A stretch of 64,000 nt of DNA from Streptomyces populi (GTDB lineage Bacteria; Actinomycetota; Actinomycetes; Streptomycetales; Streptomycetaceae). The notes beneath the pieces are model-generated. The model had not been told where the DNA came from. It searched no databases and was given only the letters and a program-made list of their open reading frames with translations. Position numbers and translations under genes: made by a program. The stretch spans positions 1-64,000 of the forward strand of contig NZ_KZ626883.1 in NCBI RefSeq assembly GCF_002911015.1. The letters are read 5' to 3'. Positions within the stretch are counted from its first letter, which is position 1. Every line of letters starts with the position of its first letter. Below are positions 24,102 to 32,947 of this stretch, piece after piece.

Positions 24102-25060
24102 CGGGTCGCTTCCCTCAGTCGTGGGTTGACCAGCAGGTACAGGATGTCGATGACGAGGTTCACGACCACGAAGCCGAAGGCGGTGGTCAGGACGACGCCC
24201 TGCACGACGGCCGGATCCCCGTTCTGCACGGCGTCGATCATCAGCTTGCCCATGCCGGGCAGCGAGAAGATCGTCTCGATGACGACCGCCCCGCCCAGCA
24301 GATAGCCCACGCGCAGGCCCAGCACGGTGAGCGGGTTCATCAGGGCGTTGCGCAGGACGTTGCGGCCGACGACCACCCGGGGCGGCAGCCCGCTGCCGAT
24401 CGCCGTGCGCACGTAGTCCTTGTCGAGCTCCTCGACCACGGAGGTCCGCACGATCCGGGTGAGCTGGGCCGCGACCGGCAGGGAGAGCGCGAGCGCGGGC
24501 AGCGCCATGGTCTTCAGCCAGCCGGACGGCGAGTCCGCCGGGTTGACGTAGCCGCCGGTCGGGAACCAGCCGCGGTCGACGGCCAGGTACTGGATCATCA
24601 GCAGGGCCAGCCAGAAGCCCGGTGCGGCGACCCCGGTCAGGGACACCACCCGGATGATCTGGTCGGGCAGCCGGTCGCGGTGGATCGCGGCGGTGACCCC
24701 GCCGACGAGCGCCAGCACCACCGCGATGCCGAGCCCCAGGAAGGTGAGCTGGAGGGTGAGCGGCAGTGCGGTGGTGACCTGTTCGACGACCGGCGCCCGG
24801 GTGAGCGCGCTGGTTCCCATGTCGCCGTGCAGCAGGTCGGCCACGAAGTGGAAGTAGCGCACGGGCAGCGGATCGAGCAGTCCGTTGCGCTCCCTGAAGT
24901 CGTGCAGCTGCCCGGGAGTCGGGTTGGCGCCCTGGAAGAACGCGGACGCCGGGTCGACGTCCGAGAACCGCATCACCAGGAACACGAACAGGACGATCCC
25001 GAGCATCAGCGGTACGAGCAGCGCGACGCGGCGCAGCAGGATCCTGACGACGGTGACCAC
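24098..25060 (-). CDS. ABC importer permease (OppB/DppB-like)
   Basis: A 320-aa membrane permease with six helices. The N-terminal helix (LLRRVALLVPLMLGIVLFVFLVMRF region) and the TGVAAPGFWLALLMI and RTAIGSGLPPRVVVGRNVLRNALMNPL blocks are typical of OppB. It starts after a 19-bp gap from the substrate-binding protein gene and overlaps the fusion gene by 4 bp. It forms the pore together with the permease half of that fusion. Confidence 0.93.
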   Translation of the reverse strand: MVTVVRILLRRVALLVPLMLGIVLFVFLVMRFSDVDPASAFFQGANPTPGQLHDFRERNGLLDPLPVRYFHFVADLLHGDMGTSALTRAPVVEQVTTALPLTLQLTFLGLGIAVVLALVGGVTAAIHRDRLPDQIIRVVSLTGVAAPGFWLALLMIQYLAVDRGWFPTGGYVNPADSPSGWLKTMALPALALSLPVAAQLTRIVRTSVVEELDKDYVRTAIGSGLPPRVVVGRNVLRNALMNPLTVLGLRVGYLLGGAVVIETIFSLPGMGKLMIDAVQNGDPAVVQGVVLTTAFGFVVVNLVIDILYLLVNPRLREATR

Positions 25061-25079
25061 GTACGGACTCTCCCGTCGC

Positions 25080-26708
25080 CTAGACCCACTTGGCCTGGAG
25101 CAGGTTGATGCCCGGATAGGGCTGGGGCCTTATCCCCGCGAGCCGGCGCGGGTTCCACGCCGTCATCAGCTCGTTGTGCACGACCGGGTAGAGCACGGCC
25201 TGTTCGGCGACGACGTCGATGTAGTCCTGGATCATCGTCTTCTTCTTGTCGGCGTCCGGTTCCCGCGTCGCCCGGTCCATGTCCTTGAAGAGCTGCTTGG
25301 CGACGGAGCTGTCGGCCCAGCGGGCGTAGCCCATCCAGAGGTTCTGGGGGCCGTAGTTGTAGTGCATGATCAGGTCGGCGTCGAGGCCGAACTGGTTGGG
25401 GTTCGAGGCGGCGGCGACGACCTGGTAGTCCTGCTTCTGGTCCATCTTGGTGAACACGGCCGTGGTCTCCTGCGGGGACAGGGTCGTCTCCACGCCGATC
25501 GCGTCCCAGGACGCCTTGATCGTCGGCAGGCAGTCGACGATCCAGCTCACGTTCACCGACAGGATCTCGATGCTCAGCTTCTCGACCCCGGCGGCCTTCA
25601 GGAGCTTCTTCGCCTTCTCCGGGTCGTAGGAGTAGACGGTCTTCGCGGGCCGGTAGGTGGGGTTGGCCTCGTTGAGGAAGGAGGCCGACGGCTTCCCGTG
25701 TCCCTTGAGCGCGACCTCGACCATCTTGTCGGTGTCGATGGCGTAGTGCAGCGCCTGCCGGACGCGGACGTCGTCGAACGGCTTGTGCTTGGTGTTGAAC
25801 ATCAGGAACAGGTTGTTCATGCCCGCCCCGCCCTGGACGGTCATGCCGCCCTCGCGGAGCCGCGCGATGTTGGCGTACGGGATGTTGTCGGCGATCTGGG
25901 CCCCGGCGCTCGCCCCGGAGATCTTCGCGACGCGGGGCGCGGCGTCCACTATGGTCAGCCAGTTCATCTTCTTGAAGGCGGCCCTGCGCGGCCCGTTGTA
26001 GGCGGTGAACGCCTCGAACGTCGTGTTGGACTTCGGGTGGTGCGCGGTCTGCCGGTAGGGGCCCGAACCGATCGCCTTGCCCTTGATCGCGTCGTCCCAG
26101 GCACCCGGCTGCGAGAAGACGTGCTTGGGCATGATCTTCGCCAGGGTGAGCCGGGAGACCCCTTCGGGGAAGGGGAACTTGAGGACCAGCTCGACGTTCC
26201 GCGCGTCGATCTTGCGTACTTCTTTCAGCCAGGGGGCGAAGAAGCCCTTGGCGAGCGTCTGGGTCTTCGGGCCGAGGATGCGGTCGAAGACGAAGACCAC
26301 GTCGTCGGCGGTGACCGGCTTCCCGTCGTGGAACGTGGCACCGGCGCGCAGGGTGAACTTCCAGGACGTGCCGGTGAGGTCGGCGGGCACCTGGGTGGCG
26401 AGCGCCGCGTAGGGCTCGCGGGAGATCGGGTCGGTGTCGAGCAGACCCTCGTAGATGTGGTTGTTGGCGGCCATGCAGAAGGCGGACGCGGTCTGGGTCG
26501 GGTCCCAGCTGCCGTCGTTCCCGTAGCCGATCACGGCGGTCAGCGTGGCGTTCGCACCGCTGCCCGAACCACCGGTGTCGTTGGTCGACTCCGGCCCGGA
26601 CGAGCAGGCGCCGAGCGTCGAGGAGAGGGCGGCGGCCGCGCCCAGGGCCCCGGTGTACTTCAGGAACGACCGGCGGTGCGGCGCCGGAGCGGGGTTCACG
26701 TCGCGCAC
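25080..26708 (-). CDS. Family-5 solute-binding lipoprotein, probable sialic acid receptor
   Basis: A 542-aa extracytoplasmic binding protein (SBP family 5). The N-terminus carries a twin-arginine motif RRSFLK (Arg12-Arg13) and a lipobox LGAC with Cys35, so it is a Tat-exported lipoprotein. The SBP_bac_5 core begins around residue 75 and includes YNGPRRAAFKKMNW and VRQALHYAIDTDKMV. It is the first gene of an operon SBP-permease-fusion-ATPase-lyase and is divergent from the GntR-type regulator. Binding of sialic acid is inferred from the flanking sialidase and lyase; peptide binding is the general default for the family. Confidence 0.9.
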   Translation of the reverse strand: MRDVNPAPAPHRRSFLKYTGALGAAAALSSTLGACSSGPESTNDTGGSGSGANATLTAVIGYGNDGSWDPTQTASAFCMAANNHIYEGLLDTDPISREPYAALATQVPADLTGTSWKFTLRAGATFHDGKPVTADDVVFVFDRILGPKTQTLAKGFFAPWLKEVRKIDARNVELVLKFPFPEGVSRLTLAKIMPKHVFSQPGAWDDAIKGKAIGSGPYRQTAHHPKSNTTFEAFTAYNGPRRAAFKKMNWLTIVDAAPRVAKISGASAGAQIADNIPYANIARLREGGMTVQGGAGMNNLFLMFNTKHKPFDDVRVRQALHYAIDTDKMVEVALKGHGKPSASFLNEANPTYRPAKTVYSYDPEKAKKLLKAAGVEKLSIEILSVNVSWIVDCLPTIKASWDAIGVETTLSPQETTAVFTKMDQKQDYQVVAAASNPNQFGLDADLIMHYNYGPQNLWMGYARWADSSVAKQLFKDMDRATREPDADKKKTMIQDYIDVVAEQAVLYPVVHNELMTAWNPRRLAGIRPQPYPGINLLQAKWV

Positions 26709-26793
26709 GGTTCCTCCAGCAAGGAGTGGTCCAGTTGAACGGTCCGGTGAGGCGGTGGAGCGGTCGGTGCGGCCGGCCCGGGAAGCAGGAGAT

Positions 26794-26810
26794 ACGACGT
26801 CCTACGTCAT
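26794..26810. promoter_or_regulatory. Candidate operator between SBP and GntR genes
   Basis: GACGT-CCT-ACGTC (26796-26808) is a perfect 5-3-5 dyad flanked by A and T at 26794/26810, about 88 bp upstream of the solute-binding protein start. FadR-type GntR regulators bind short dyads, so control of the importer by the divergent regulator is plausible. Confidence 0.4.
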
Positions 26811-26960
26811 GGGGGGCAGCGCGACCATAGGAAAGGGCGCGGAGGGGGTCAAGGGCCCGCACACGAATGGCGTATCTTCCACAGGTGCGACCAATGACGG
26901 TATGAAACAGGGGTAGTTGGCCGAACTTGGCGTTTAATCAGCCCGGAGGTGGGACGTCCG

Positions 26961-27719
26961 ATGTCCAGCGAGCGTACGATGCGGCGCATGCCTGAGGAGA
27001 CCGGGAACCGGCGCCGGCCCGAGCGCCGGGTGAGCAGTCAGATCCAGCGCGAGGTCATGCAGCTGATCCTCGACCAGGGGCTCCCGGCCGGTGCGCCGCT
27101 GCCCACCGAGACCGAGCTGATGAACGATCTCGGGGTGAGCCGCAATTCGGTCCGCGAGGCGCTCAAGGCACTCCAGGCGCTCGACATAGTCGAGATCCGG
27201 CACGGCTACGGCACCTATGTGGGTGAGGCGTCGATGACCCCGTTCGTCGACGGGCTGACCTTCCGCACGCTCGCCCGTCCGGACGACCCGACCGGGGCAC
27301 TGGCCGAGATCCTCCAGGTCCGCGAGGTGCTGGAGGAGGGCCTGATAAGCCGGGTGGCCGAGGTGCTGACCGAGGAGGAGCTGGACCGGCTGGAAGCGGT
27401 CGTCACGGAGATGGAGGAGGCAGGCGACGACGGCCGCCCCTTCCCCGAACTCGACATCCAGTTCCACGAGTTGCTGTACGCCTCGCTCGGCAACCCGCTC
27501 GTTCCCCAGCTCCTCGGCGCGTTCTGGACCGTCTTCAGGCGGGTCGCCGCGGTGCGCGGCTGGACCGACGACGTCACTCCGGAGGTGACGGCCCGCCGCC
27601 ACCGCGACATCCTCACCGCCCTGCGGGTCCGGGACGTCGAGGGCGCCCGGCGCGCGATGGCCGACCACTTCCGGGGCATCGAGGCACGCGCCGCCCAGGG
27701 CGCCCACGGCGTGAGCTGA
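26961..27719 (+). CDS. FadR-type GntR transcriptional regulator (NanR-like)
   Basis: A 252-aa regulator. The winged HTH reads LPTETELMNDLGVSRNSVREALKALQALDIVEIRHGYGTYV. The all-helical FCD domain follows, with metal-ligand candidates in DIQFHELLYASLGNP and the later HRDILTAL and DHFRG blocks. The ATG at 26961 lies 12 nt after GGAGG (26944-26948); ATGs at 26979 and 26988 are possible. It is divergent from the ABC importer, fitting a role as sialic-acid-responsive repressor analogous to the GntR-type NanR of Corynebacterium. Confidence 0.9.
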   Translation: MSSERTMRRMPEETGNRRRPERRVSSQIQREVMQLILDQGLPAGAPLPTETELMNDLGVSRNSVREALKALQALDIVEIRHGYGTYVGEASMTPFVDGLTFRTLARPDDPTGALAEILQVREVLEEGLISRVAEVLTEEELDRLEAVVTEMEEAGDDGRPFPELDIQFHELLYASLGNPLVPQLLGAFWTVFRRVAAVRGWTDDVTPEVTARRHRDILTALRVRDVEGARRAMADHFRGIEARAAQGAHGVS

Positions 27720-27781
27720 AGCGGCCCCCTTCCCGGGCCCGCTCTCCTCCGGGGTCCGCCCCCGCGCCCTAGGCTGGACCC

Positions 27782-28267
27782 ATGGCCGACACACGACCCG
27801 ACTCCCCGCCCGGCTCCCGGGCCGACGGCGGCACCTGGGACGCGGACGGTGCCGGGGTGCTGTCACTGCCCTCCGGTCGGCTGATCCGGGGCAGGGCGCT
27901 GCGCCGGCCGCTTCCGGCGGGCGGGGGCCCCGAGCCCACGTACGCCGTCCACCTCCTCGGCAAGGAGCCGCCCCCGGTCCCCTGGGAGGCCCACTGGCTG
28001 CGCTGGCCGGACTTCCGGCTGCCCGCCGACCGGGCGAGGGCCTGCGCCGTGCTCACGGAAGCCTGGCGACGGGCCGCGGGCGAACGCGTCGAGATCGCCT
28101 GCTACGGCGGGCGGGGCCGCACCGGCACGGCCCTGGCCTGCGTCGCCGTCCTCGACGGCGTACCGCCCGGGGAGGCGGTGGCGTACGTACGCGAGCACTA
28201 CGACCGGCACGCGGTGGAGACGCCCTGGCAGCGCGCGTACGTACGACGCTTCGGCGCACCGGGCTGA
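27782..28267 (+). CDS. Dual-specificity-like protein phosphatase
   Basis: A 161-aa cytoplasmic protein of the Cys-based phosphatase superfamily. The P-loop EIACYGGRGRTGTAL fits CX5R (Cys-Tyr-Gly-Gly-Arg-Gly-Arg) followed by Thr-Gly, but the usual His before the Cys is Ala. A general-acid Asp may lie in LRWPDFRLP. A TAGGCT -10 hexamer (27770-27775) lies 6 nt before the ATG, so translation is probably leaderless. The gene follows the GntR regulator without an obvious functional link. The substrate is unknown. Confidence 0.75.
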   Translation: MADTRPDSPPGSRADGGTWDADGAGVLSLPSGRLIRGRALRRPLPAGGGPEPTYAVHLLGKEPPPVPWEAHWLRWPDFRLPADRARACAVLTEAWRRAAGERVEIACYGGRGRTGTALACVAVLDGVPPGEAVAYVREHYDRHAVETPWQRAYVRRFGAPG

Positions 28268-28283
28268 TCCGGATGGCGCGCCC

Positions 28284-28856
28284 CTAGGGGCGCGTCGCCC
28301 GGAAGCGGAGGATGTTTCCCTTCGGGTGCACGTCGACGGAGACGTCCGTGAAGCCGGCCGCGCCCAGCCGCCCGGGGAGTTCCACCGGGTCGACGGTGTT
28401 CATCGTGTCGCGCACGTGCAGCAGCCGGAAGCCCAGGCTCGGCAGGCTGTCGCTGCCCGCGAAGACGCCGCCCGGCCGCAGCACCCTCGACGCCTCCGCG
28501 AAGATACGGTCCTGCCGGTCGGCGGTGGGCACGTGGTGCAGCATCGTGAAGCAGACGACGGAGTCGAACGAGGCGTCCGGCAGCGGCAGCTCCGCGCCGT
28601 CCGCGTGCAGGACGCGGGCCCGCCCGCCCCACCGCCCGGTCAGGAGCCGCGCGGTGTCCGCGTCGATCTCGGCGACGGTCAGACGCTCCACGGACTCGAC
28701 CAGGACGCGCAGGTTGGCGCCGTAGCCGGGCCCGATCTCCAGCACGTCGTCGCCCAGGTCCACGTTCCTCAGGGCCCAGGGCAGGATGCGGTCCCTGGTG
28801 GTGCGCGCCCAGCCTTCTGAGCTACAGAGTCTGCGGTGTGCTCGGTTCATCGGCAT
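28284..28856 (-). CDS. Class I SAM-dependent methyltransferase
   Basis: A 190-aa Rossmann-fold methyltransferase. Motif I is DVLEIGPGYGANL, motif II has the acidic AEID, and motif IV/V covers SFDSVVCFTMLHHVP and RVLRPGGVF. A TAGCGT -10 hexamer on the minus strand (28869-28864) lies 7 nt before the ATG at 28856, supporting this start (MPMNRA) and a leaderless transcript. It converges on the phosphatase gene. The substrate is not identifiable; small-molecule methylation is typical of this Methyltransf_11 group. Confidence 0.88.
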   Translation of the reverse strand: MPMNRAHRRLCSSEGWARTTRDRILPWALRNVDLGDDVLEIGPGYGANLRVLVESVERLTVAEIDADTARLLTGRWGGRARVLHADGAELPLPDASFDSVVCFTMLHHVPTADRQDRIFAEASRVLRPGGVFAGSDSLPSLGFRLLHVRDTMNTVDPVELPGRLGAAGFTDVSVDVHPKGNILRFRATRP

Positions 28857-28912
28857 GCCGTCGACGCTAGGGGCGGGGCCCGGCCGTCCGCCACGGGCTA
28901 CGCTGCCGACCC

Positions 28913-29671
28913 ATGTCGCGAAACGGACAGAGCCCAGCCGGCACGGCCGTCTTCGTGGGGCACTTCACCATGCCCCGGGGCACCGCCTTCGCCACGCACA
29001 CCCATCCCGTCCACCAACTGGCAGTACCCGTAAGGGGATTGCTGCGGGTGAGCAGCGAACGGGGGTCCTGGCTGCTGCCGCCGTCCCTCGCCCTGTGGAT
29101 CCCGGCCGGGCTGCCGCACCTCACGGAGGCCGCGGGCGACGCGTTCATGCACAGTGCCTACATCGACCCCGCGCGCTGCCCGCGGATCACCTGGACGGAG
29201 CCGACGGCCGTGGCGGTCGGCCCCCTCCAGGCCGCCCTCGTCGAACACTTGGCGGGACTCGGCCTCCCCGACGAACACCGCTCCCGGGCCGAGGCCGTGC
29301 TCCTGGACGTCCTGACCCCCGTCCCCGTCACGAGCGTCGCCGTGCGCGCGCCCCGGGACCCCCGGGCCCGGGCCGTCGCCGACGCGCTGAGCGCCGATCC
29401 GGCCGACAGTCGCCCGATGTCCGCCTGGGGTGCCGAAGTCGGCGCCGGGGAAAGGACGTTGGCGCGGATCTTCGTGGCCGAGACGGGCCTGCCCTTCGGC
29501 CAGTGGCGCGAACGGCTGCGCATGCAGGCCGCGATGCCGCTCCTCGCCGACGGCCTGGCCCTGGAGGCCGTCGCCCGCCGCACCGGATACGCCTCCGCCA
29601 GCTCCTTCGTGGCCGCCTTCCACCGCGTGGTGGGCGTCACGCCCCGCCAGTACTTCCCGGCCCGGAGCTGA
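28913..29671 (+). CDS. AraC-family transcriptional regulator
   Basis: A 252-aa regulator with an N-terminal cupin sensor (THTHPVHQLAVPVRG, WIPAGLPH) and a C-terminal double HTH (GERTLARIFVAETGLPFGQWRERLRMQAA, then AVARRTGYASASSFVAAFHRVVGVTPRQYF). This layout matches the YdeO/NimR-like group that often governs an adjacent transporter, though none is adjacent here. It is divergent from the methyltransferase. A TACGCT hexamer (28899-28904) ends 8 nt before the ATG, so a leaderless start is likely. Confidence 0.92.
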   Translation: MSRNGQSPAGTAVFVGHFTMPRGTAFATHTHPVHQLAVPVRGLLRVSSERGSWLLPPSLALWIPAGLPHLTEAAGDAFMHSAYIDPARCPRITWTEPTAVAVGPLQAALVEHLAGLGLPDEHRSRAEAVLLDVLTPVPVTSVAVRAPRDPRARAVADALSADPADSRPMSAWGAEVGAGERTLARIFVAETGLPFGQWRERLRMQAAMPLLADGLALEAVARRTGYASASSFVAAFHRVVGVTPRQYFPARS

Positions 29672-29796
29672 ACACCCATCACCTGAAGATCCCTCACCAG
29701 TGTTGTGATCGACGTGAGTTGACGCAGGTGTGTCGACCACGGTCGTACGTCCCCGGTCCGATGCCCCGGCCGCGCCGCCTGCCTACGATCGGGCAC

Positions 29797-31143
29797 ATGC
29801 ATGTCACGCCGTCGCTGCCCTCGCTCAGACGTGTTCCGCCCGGTGCCTGGGTGGCCCTGGCCTGGTGCGCCAGCACCGTGTTCACGTTCCTCGCGCGGAT
29901 CCGGCTGCCCGGCCAGAACGGGCCGAACGAACTGGCCGCCGCCCAGTTCTACCGCTGGGACGGGATGCTGTTCCTGACCGTGGCGTGCGTCCTGGCCCTG
30001 GCCGGCAGCGCCTGGCTCGGACGTCGGCCCCGCACCGCCCTGGCCCTGTTGCTCGCGGCGGGCGCCCTGCTCACCACCAACCTCGCCGTCGGAGCGATCC
30101 AGCTCGCCCAGTACCTGGCCGTCGACGTCGCCCTCTACTTCATCGCGGCCACCCGCCCCCGCCGCACCGGAGCCGTCGGACTCGCCATGGCGCTCGCCGT
30201 CCTGGTCGCCTGGCTGTCGGTACGGCTCCTGCGGGGCTGGGGCATCGACACCCTCGTCGAGCTGACCGTGGCGCTGACCGTCGTCGTCTCCTGGCTCCTC
30301 GGCGACGCCACCCACCGCACCCGTGTCCACGCCGAGCAACTGCGGACCCGGGCGGCGGGCCAGGCCGTCATCGACGAACGTCTGCGCATCGCCCGCGAGA
30401 TGCACGACATGGTCGCCCACAGCATCGGCATCATCGCCCTCCAGGCGGGCGCGGCGGCCCGGGTCGTGCACACCCAGCCGGACGCCGCCCGCGAGGCGAT
30501 GACGGCGGTCGAGACGGCCGGCCGCGAGACCCTCGCCGGGCTGCGCCGCATGCTCGTCGCGCTGCGTGAGGCGGACCACGGGGACCAGGAGGCCCGGACG
30601 GACGGCCCGGGTGACGGCGGTGACGGCGGTGACGTGGACCCGCGGGACCGGTCCCGGGAACACGGCTCCGCGGGGACGGCCCTTCCCGCCGTGCCCGGCG
30701 AGGGCGGGGCAGGCGCCGCGCGGGCCGTTCCGCCGAGCCCGGCCGAGGGGCTGGCCGACCTCGACCGGCTGGCCGCCGCGGCGACCGCGGCCGGGGTCCG
30801 CGTGGACATCCACTGGACCGGCGAACGGCGCCGGCTCCCGCCGGACATCGACCTGTCCGCGTTCCGGATCGTGCAGGAGTCCGTCACCAACGTCCTGCGG
30901 CACGCGGCGACGACCGTCTGCCGGGTGACCGTCGACCACCGTGACACGGAGGTCGCGGTCGAGATCACCGACGACGGCAGGGGCAGGGGCAGTGGCACGG
31001 ACACGGGGTTCGGTCTCATCGGCATGCGTGAGCGGGCCGCCCTGCTGCACGGCGAGTTCACCGCGGGCCCGCGCCCCGAGGGCGGGTTCCGGGTGAGCGC
31101 CCGCCTCCCGCTCCCGGCCACGGGCGGGGCGGGCGCCCGATGA
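29797..31143 (+). CDS. NarL-type sensor histidine kinase
   Basis: A 448-aa membrane kinase with about five or six hydrophobic helices up to residue 168, then a HisKA_3 helix RIAREMHDMVAHSIGI with phospho-acceptor His203. A Gly/Asp/Arg-rich insert (about 255-315) separates it from the HATPase domain, which carries FRIVQESVTNVLRHA and FGLIGMRERA. The ATG at 29797 was chosen because a TACGAT hexamer (29784-29789) lies 7 nt upstream, indicating a leaderless start; an in-frame ATG at 29761 is upstream of that promoter. The stop overlaps the response regulator start by 4 bp (ATGA). Confidence 0.92.
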   Translation: MHVTPSLPSLRRVPPGAWVALAWCASTVFTFLARIRLPGQNGPNELAAAQFYRWDGMLFLTVACVLALAGSAWLGRRPRTALALLLAAGALLTTNLAVGAIQLAQYLAVDVALYFIAATRPRRTGAVGLAMALAVLVAWLSVRLLRGWGIDTLVELTVALTVVVSWLLGDATHRTRVHAEQLRTRAAGQAVIDERLRIAREMHDMVAHSIGIIALQAGAAARVVHTQPDAAREAMTAVETAGRETLAGLRRMLVALREADHGDQEARTDGPGDGGDGGDVDPRDRSREHGSAGTALPAVPGEGGAGAARAVPPSPAEGLADLDRLAAAATAAGVRVDIHWTGERRRLPPDIDLSAFRIVQESVTNVLRHAATTVCRVTVDHRDTEVAVEITDDGRGRGSGTDTGFGLIGMRERAALLHGEFTAGPRPEGGFRVSARLPLPATGGAGAR

Positions 31144-31838
31144 CGGTGCGCGTGGTCCTCGCCGACGACCAGCAGCTCATCCGCACGGCCCTGCGCATGG
31201 TCATCGCCGACATCGAGGACATCGAGGTGGTGGGCGAGGCGGAGAACGGCGAGGAGGCGGTGGCGCTCGCCGGGGAACTGCGCCCCGACGTCGTCGTCAT
31301 GGACATCCGCATGCCCGGCATGAACGGCATCGAGGCGACCCGCCGGATCACGGCGGACACCTCCGCGCCGACGAGCCCGACGCGGATCCTCGTCCTCACC
31401 ACTTTCGACGACGACGATTACGTGTACGGGGCGCTGCGTGCCGGCGCCTCCGGGTTCCTGGTCAAGGACACGGGCCTGGACGACATCATCACGGCGGTGC
31501 GCGTGGTGGCGGCCGGGGACGCCCTCATCGCCCCCGGCATCACCCGTCGGCTCATCCAGGACTTCACCGCCGCCCGCCCCGAACCGGTGGGCACACGGTC
31601 CGGGTTGAAGGGCGTCACGGACCGCGAGCGCGAGGTCCTGACGCTGGTCGGCAGCGGGCTGTCCAACACGGAGATCGCCGAGCGGCTCTTCATCAGCGTG
31701 GCCACGGCGAAGACGTACCTCACCCGGCTGCTCTCGAAGCTGGACGCCAGGGACCGGGTCCAGTTGGTGATCATCGCCTACGAGGCGGGGCTGGTGTCGG
31801 TGAACCGGGCCGCGCGGACCCGTGACGCGGCCCGGTGA
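31140..31838 (+). CDS. NarL/LuxR-type response regulator
   Basis: A 232-aa two-component regulator overlapping its kinase by 4 bp. The receiver has LADDQ, phospho-acceptor Asp55 in VVMDIRMPG and the Lys in FLVKDTG. The LuxR HTH reads TDREREVLTLVGSGLSNTEIAERL and VATAKTYLTRLLSKL. No transporter is adjacent, so target genes lie elsewhere or are only the operon itself. It converges on the DUF397 gene. Confidence 0.96.
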   Translation: MTVRVVLADDQQLIRTALRMVIADIEDIEVVGEAENGEEAVALAGELRPDVVVMDIRMPGMNGIEATRRITADTSAPTSPTRILVLTTFDDDDYVYGALRAGASGFLVKDTGLDDIITAVRVVAAGDALIAPGITRRLIQDFTAARPEPVGTRSGLKGVTDREREVLTLVGSGLSNTEIAERLFISVATAKTYLTRLLSKLDARDRVQLVIIAYEAGLVSVNRAARTRDAAR

Positions 31839-31847
31839 CGCGGAGGT

Positions 31848-32042
31848 TCAGCCCGTGACGCCGGCGACGAACGCGGTCCAGGCGTCCGCGCCGATCAGGA
31901 GCACGGGGCCGTCCGGCAGCTTGCTGTCCCGGACGGGGACGGCGCCGGGGACTCCGTCGGCGACTTCGAGGCAGTTGCCGCCCTCGCCGTTGCTGTGACT
32001 GCTCTTGCGCCAGCGGGCGTTGCTCAGGTCATGGGCGCGCAT
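31848..32042 (-). CDS. DUF397 domain protein
   Basis: A 64-aa protein with the DUF397 pattern: SNARWRKSSHSNGEGGNCLEVA, then VPVRDSKLPDGPVLLIGADAWTAFVAG. DUF397 proteins accompany XRE regulators with a DUF5753 domain throughout Streptomyces, with examples in development such as the WhiJ-type modules. It overlaps the upstream XRE gene by 19 bp and is therefore coupled to it. It probably acts as a small antagonist or cofactor of the regulator. Confidence 0.92.
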   Translation of the reverse strand: MRAHDLSNARWRKSSHSNGEGGNCLEVADGVPGAVPVRDSKLPDGPVLLIGADAWTAFVAGVTG

Positions 32043-32857
32043 CGTCTGAAGTCCTCCGCCGCCGCCTCGATCAGGGCAAGGGACGCCTCGGGCGACAGCG
32101 CGACGGCCCTGAGCAGATCGTAGGTGTGCTGCGCACGCTTCACCACAGCCGGATCGTCGACGAGCGTTCCCGAGAAGGACGTCTCCGTATAGGCGGTCGG
32201 CGGAGCGTCCTCGAACTCCATGAGCCGGAGGTCCCCGGTCATGAGCGCGTGTGCCCCGGCCGAGTACGGGATCACCTGCACGGCGGCCTTCCGCTCCCGC
32301 ACCACACCCGCGAGGTGGCCGAGCTGCCCGGACATCGTCGCCGCCCCGCCGACCGGGATGCGCAGCACGTTCTCGTGCAGCACCGCCCAGTACAGGGGTC
32401 TTGTAGCGTCGGCGAGGACATGGGCCCGCTCCAGCCGGGCGGCCACCTTCTCCTCCACGTACTCGTCCGTCGCGAAGGGATTGGCGGCCAGCGTCACCGC
32501 CCGCGCGTACCCCGCCGTCTGCAAAAGACCCGGTACCAGCGCGGGCGCGAACTCCGCGATCTTCGTCGCCGTCCGCTCCAGTTCGACGACCGCCGCGAAA
32601 TACCCCGCGTACCGCTTGTCGTCGATGAGTTTGTGCCACATCCGCTCGAAGAAACCGTCGCTCCGCAGCAGTGCGTCGATGCGCTGCGCCACGTCCAACT
32701 GGGGCTTTCGGATGGCCTGTTCGAACTGGCCGATGTAGCCCCCGGAGACGAAAACCCGAGCCCCCAGTTCCACTTGCGTGAAACCTGCATCCTCCCTACG
32801 TCGTTTCAGTTCTGAACCGAAAAACTCCCAGGCTGCCTGCCGCGAACCGTTGGCCAT
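32024..32857 (-). CDS. XRE-family regulator with DUF5753 domain
   Basis: A 277-aa DNA-binding protein. The N-terminal HTH (LKRRREDAGFTQVELGARVFVSGGYIGQFEQAIRKPQ) is followed by the DUF5753 ligand or partner domain (FAPALVPGLLQTAGYARAV, HENVLRIPVGG, VIPYSAGAH). AGGAGG lies 9 nt upstream of the ATG. It forms a pair with the overlapping DUF397 gene. Two 13-bp direct repeats just upstream (32914-32926 and 32935-32947) are likely binding sites. Two tiny genes on the opposite strand complete a frequent actinobacterial cassette. Confidence 0.93.
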   Translation of the reverse strand: MANGSRQAAWEFFGSELKRRREDAGFTQVELGARVFVSGGYIGQFEQAIRKPQLDVAQRIDALLRSDGFFERMWHKLIDDKRYAGYFAAVVELERTATKIAEFAPALVPGLLQTAGYARAVTLAANPFATDEYVEEKVAARLERAHVLADATRPLYWAVLHENVLRIPVGGAATMSGQLGHLAGVVRERKAAVQVIPYSAGAHALMTGDLRLMEFEDAPPTAYTETSFSGTLVDDPAVVKRAQHTYDLLRAVALSPEASLALIEAAAEDFRRCAPMT

Positions 32858-32913
32858 GGGCCAACCCTCCTGCGCTGCACCACGCTTGTAGCGGACGGGA
32901 CCCTGCCGATTTT

Positions 32914-32947
32914 AGATGCGGAGCGTCACCATGAAGATGCGAAGCGT
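32914..32947. promoter_or_regulatory. Direct repeats upstream of the XRE gene
   Basis: AGATGCGGAGCGT (32914-32926) and AGATGCGAAGCGT (32935-32947) are 12/13 identical and exactly 21 bp apart (two helical turns). They lie in the gap between the divergent XRE gene and the tiny genes, suiting an operator for the XRE regulator. Confidence 0.5.
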
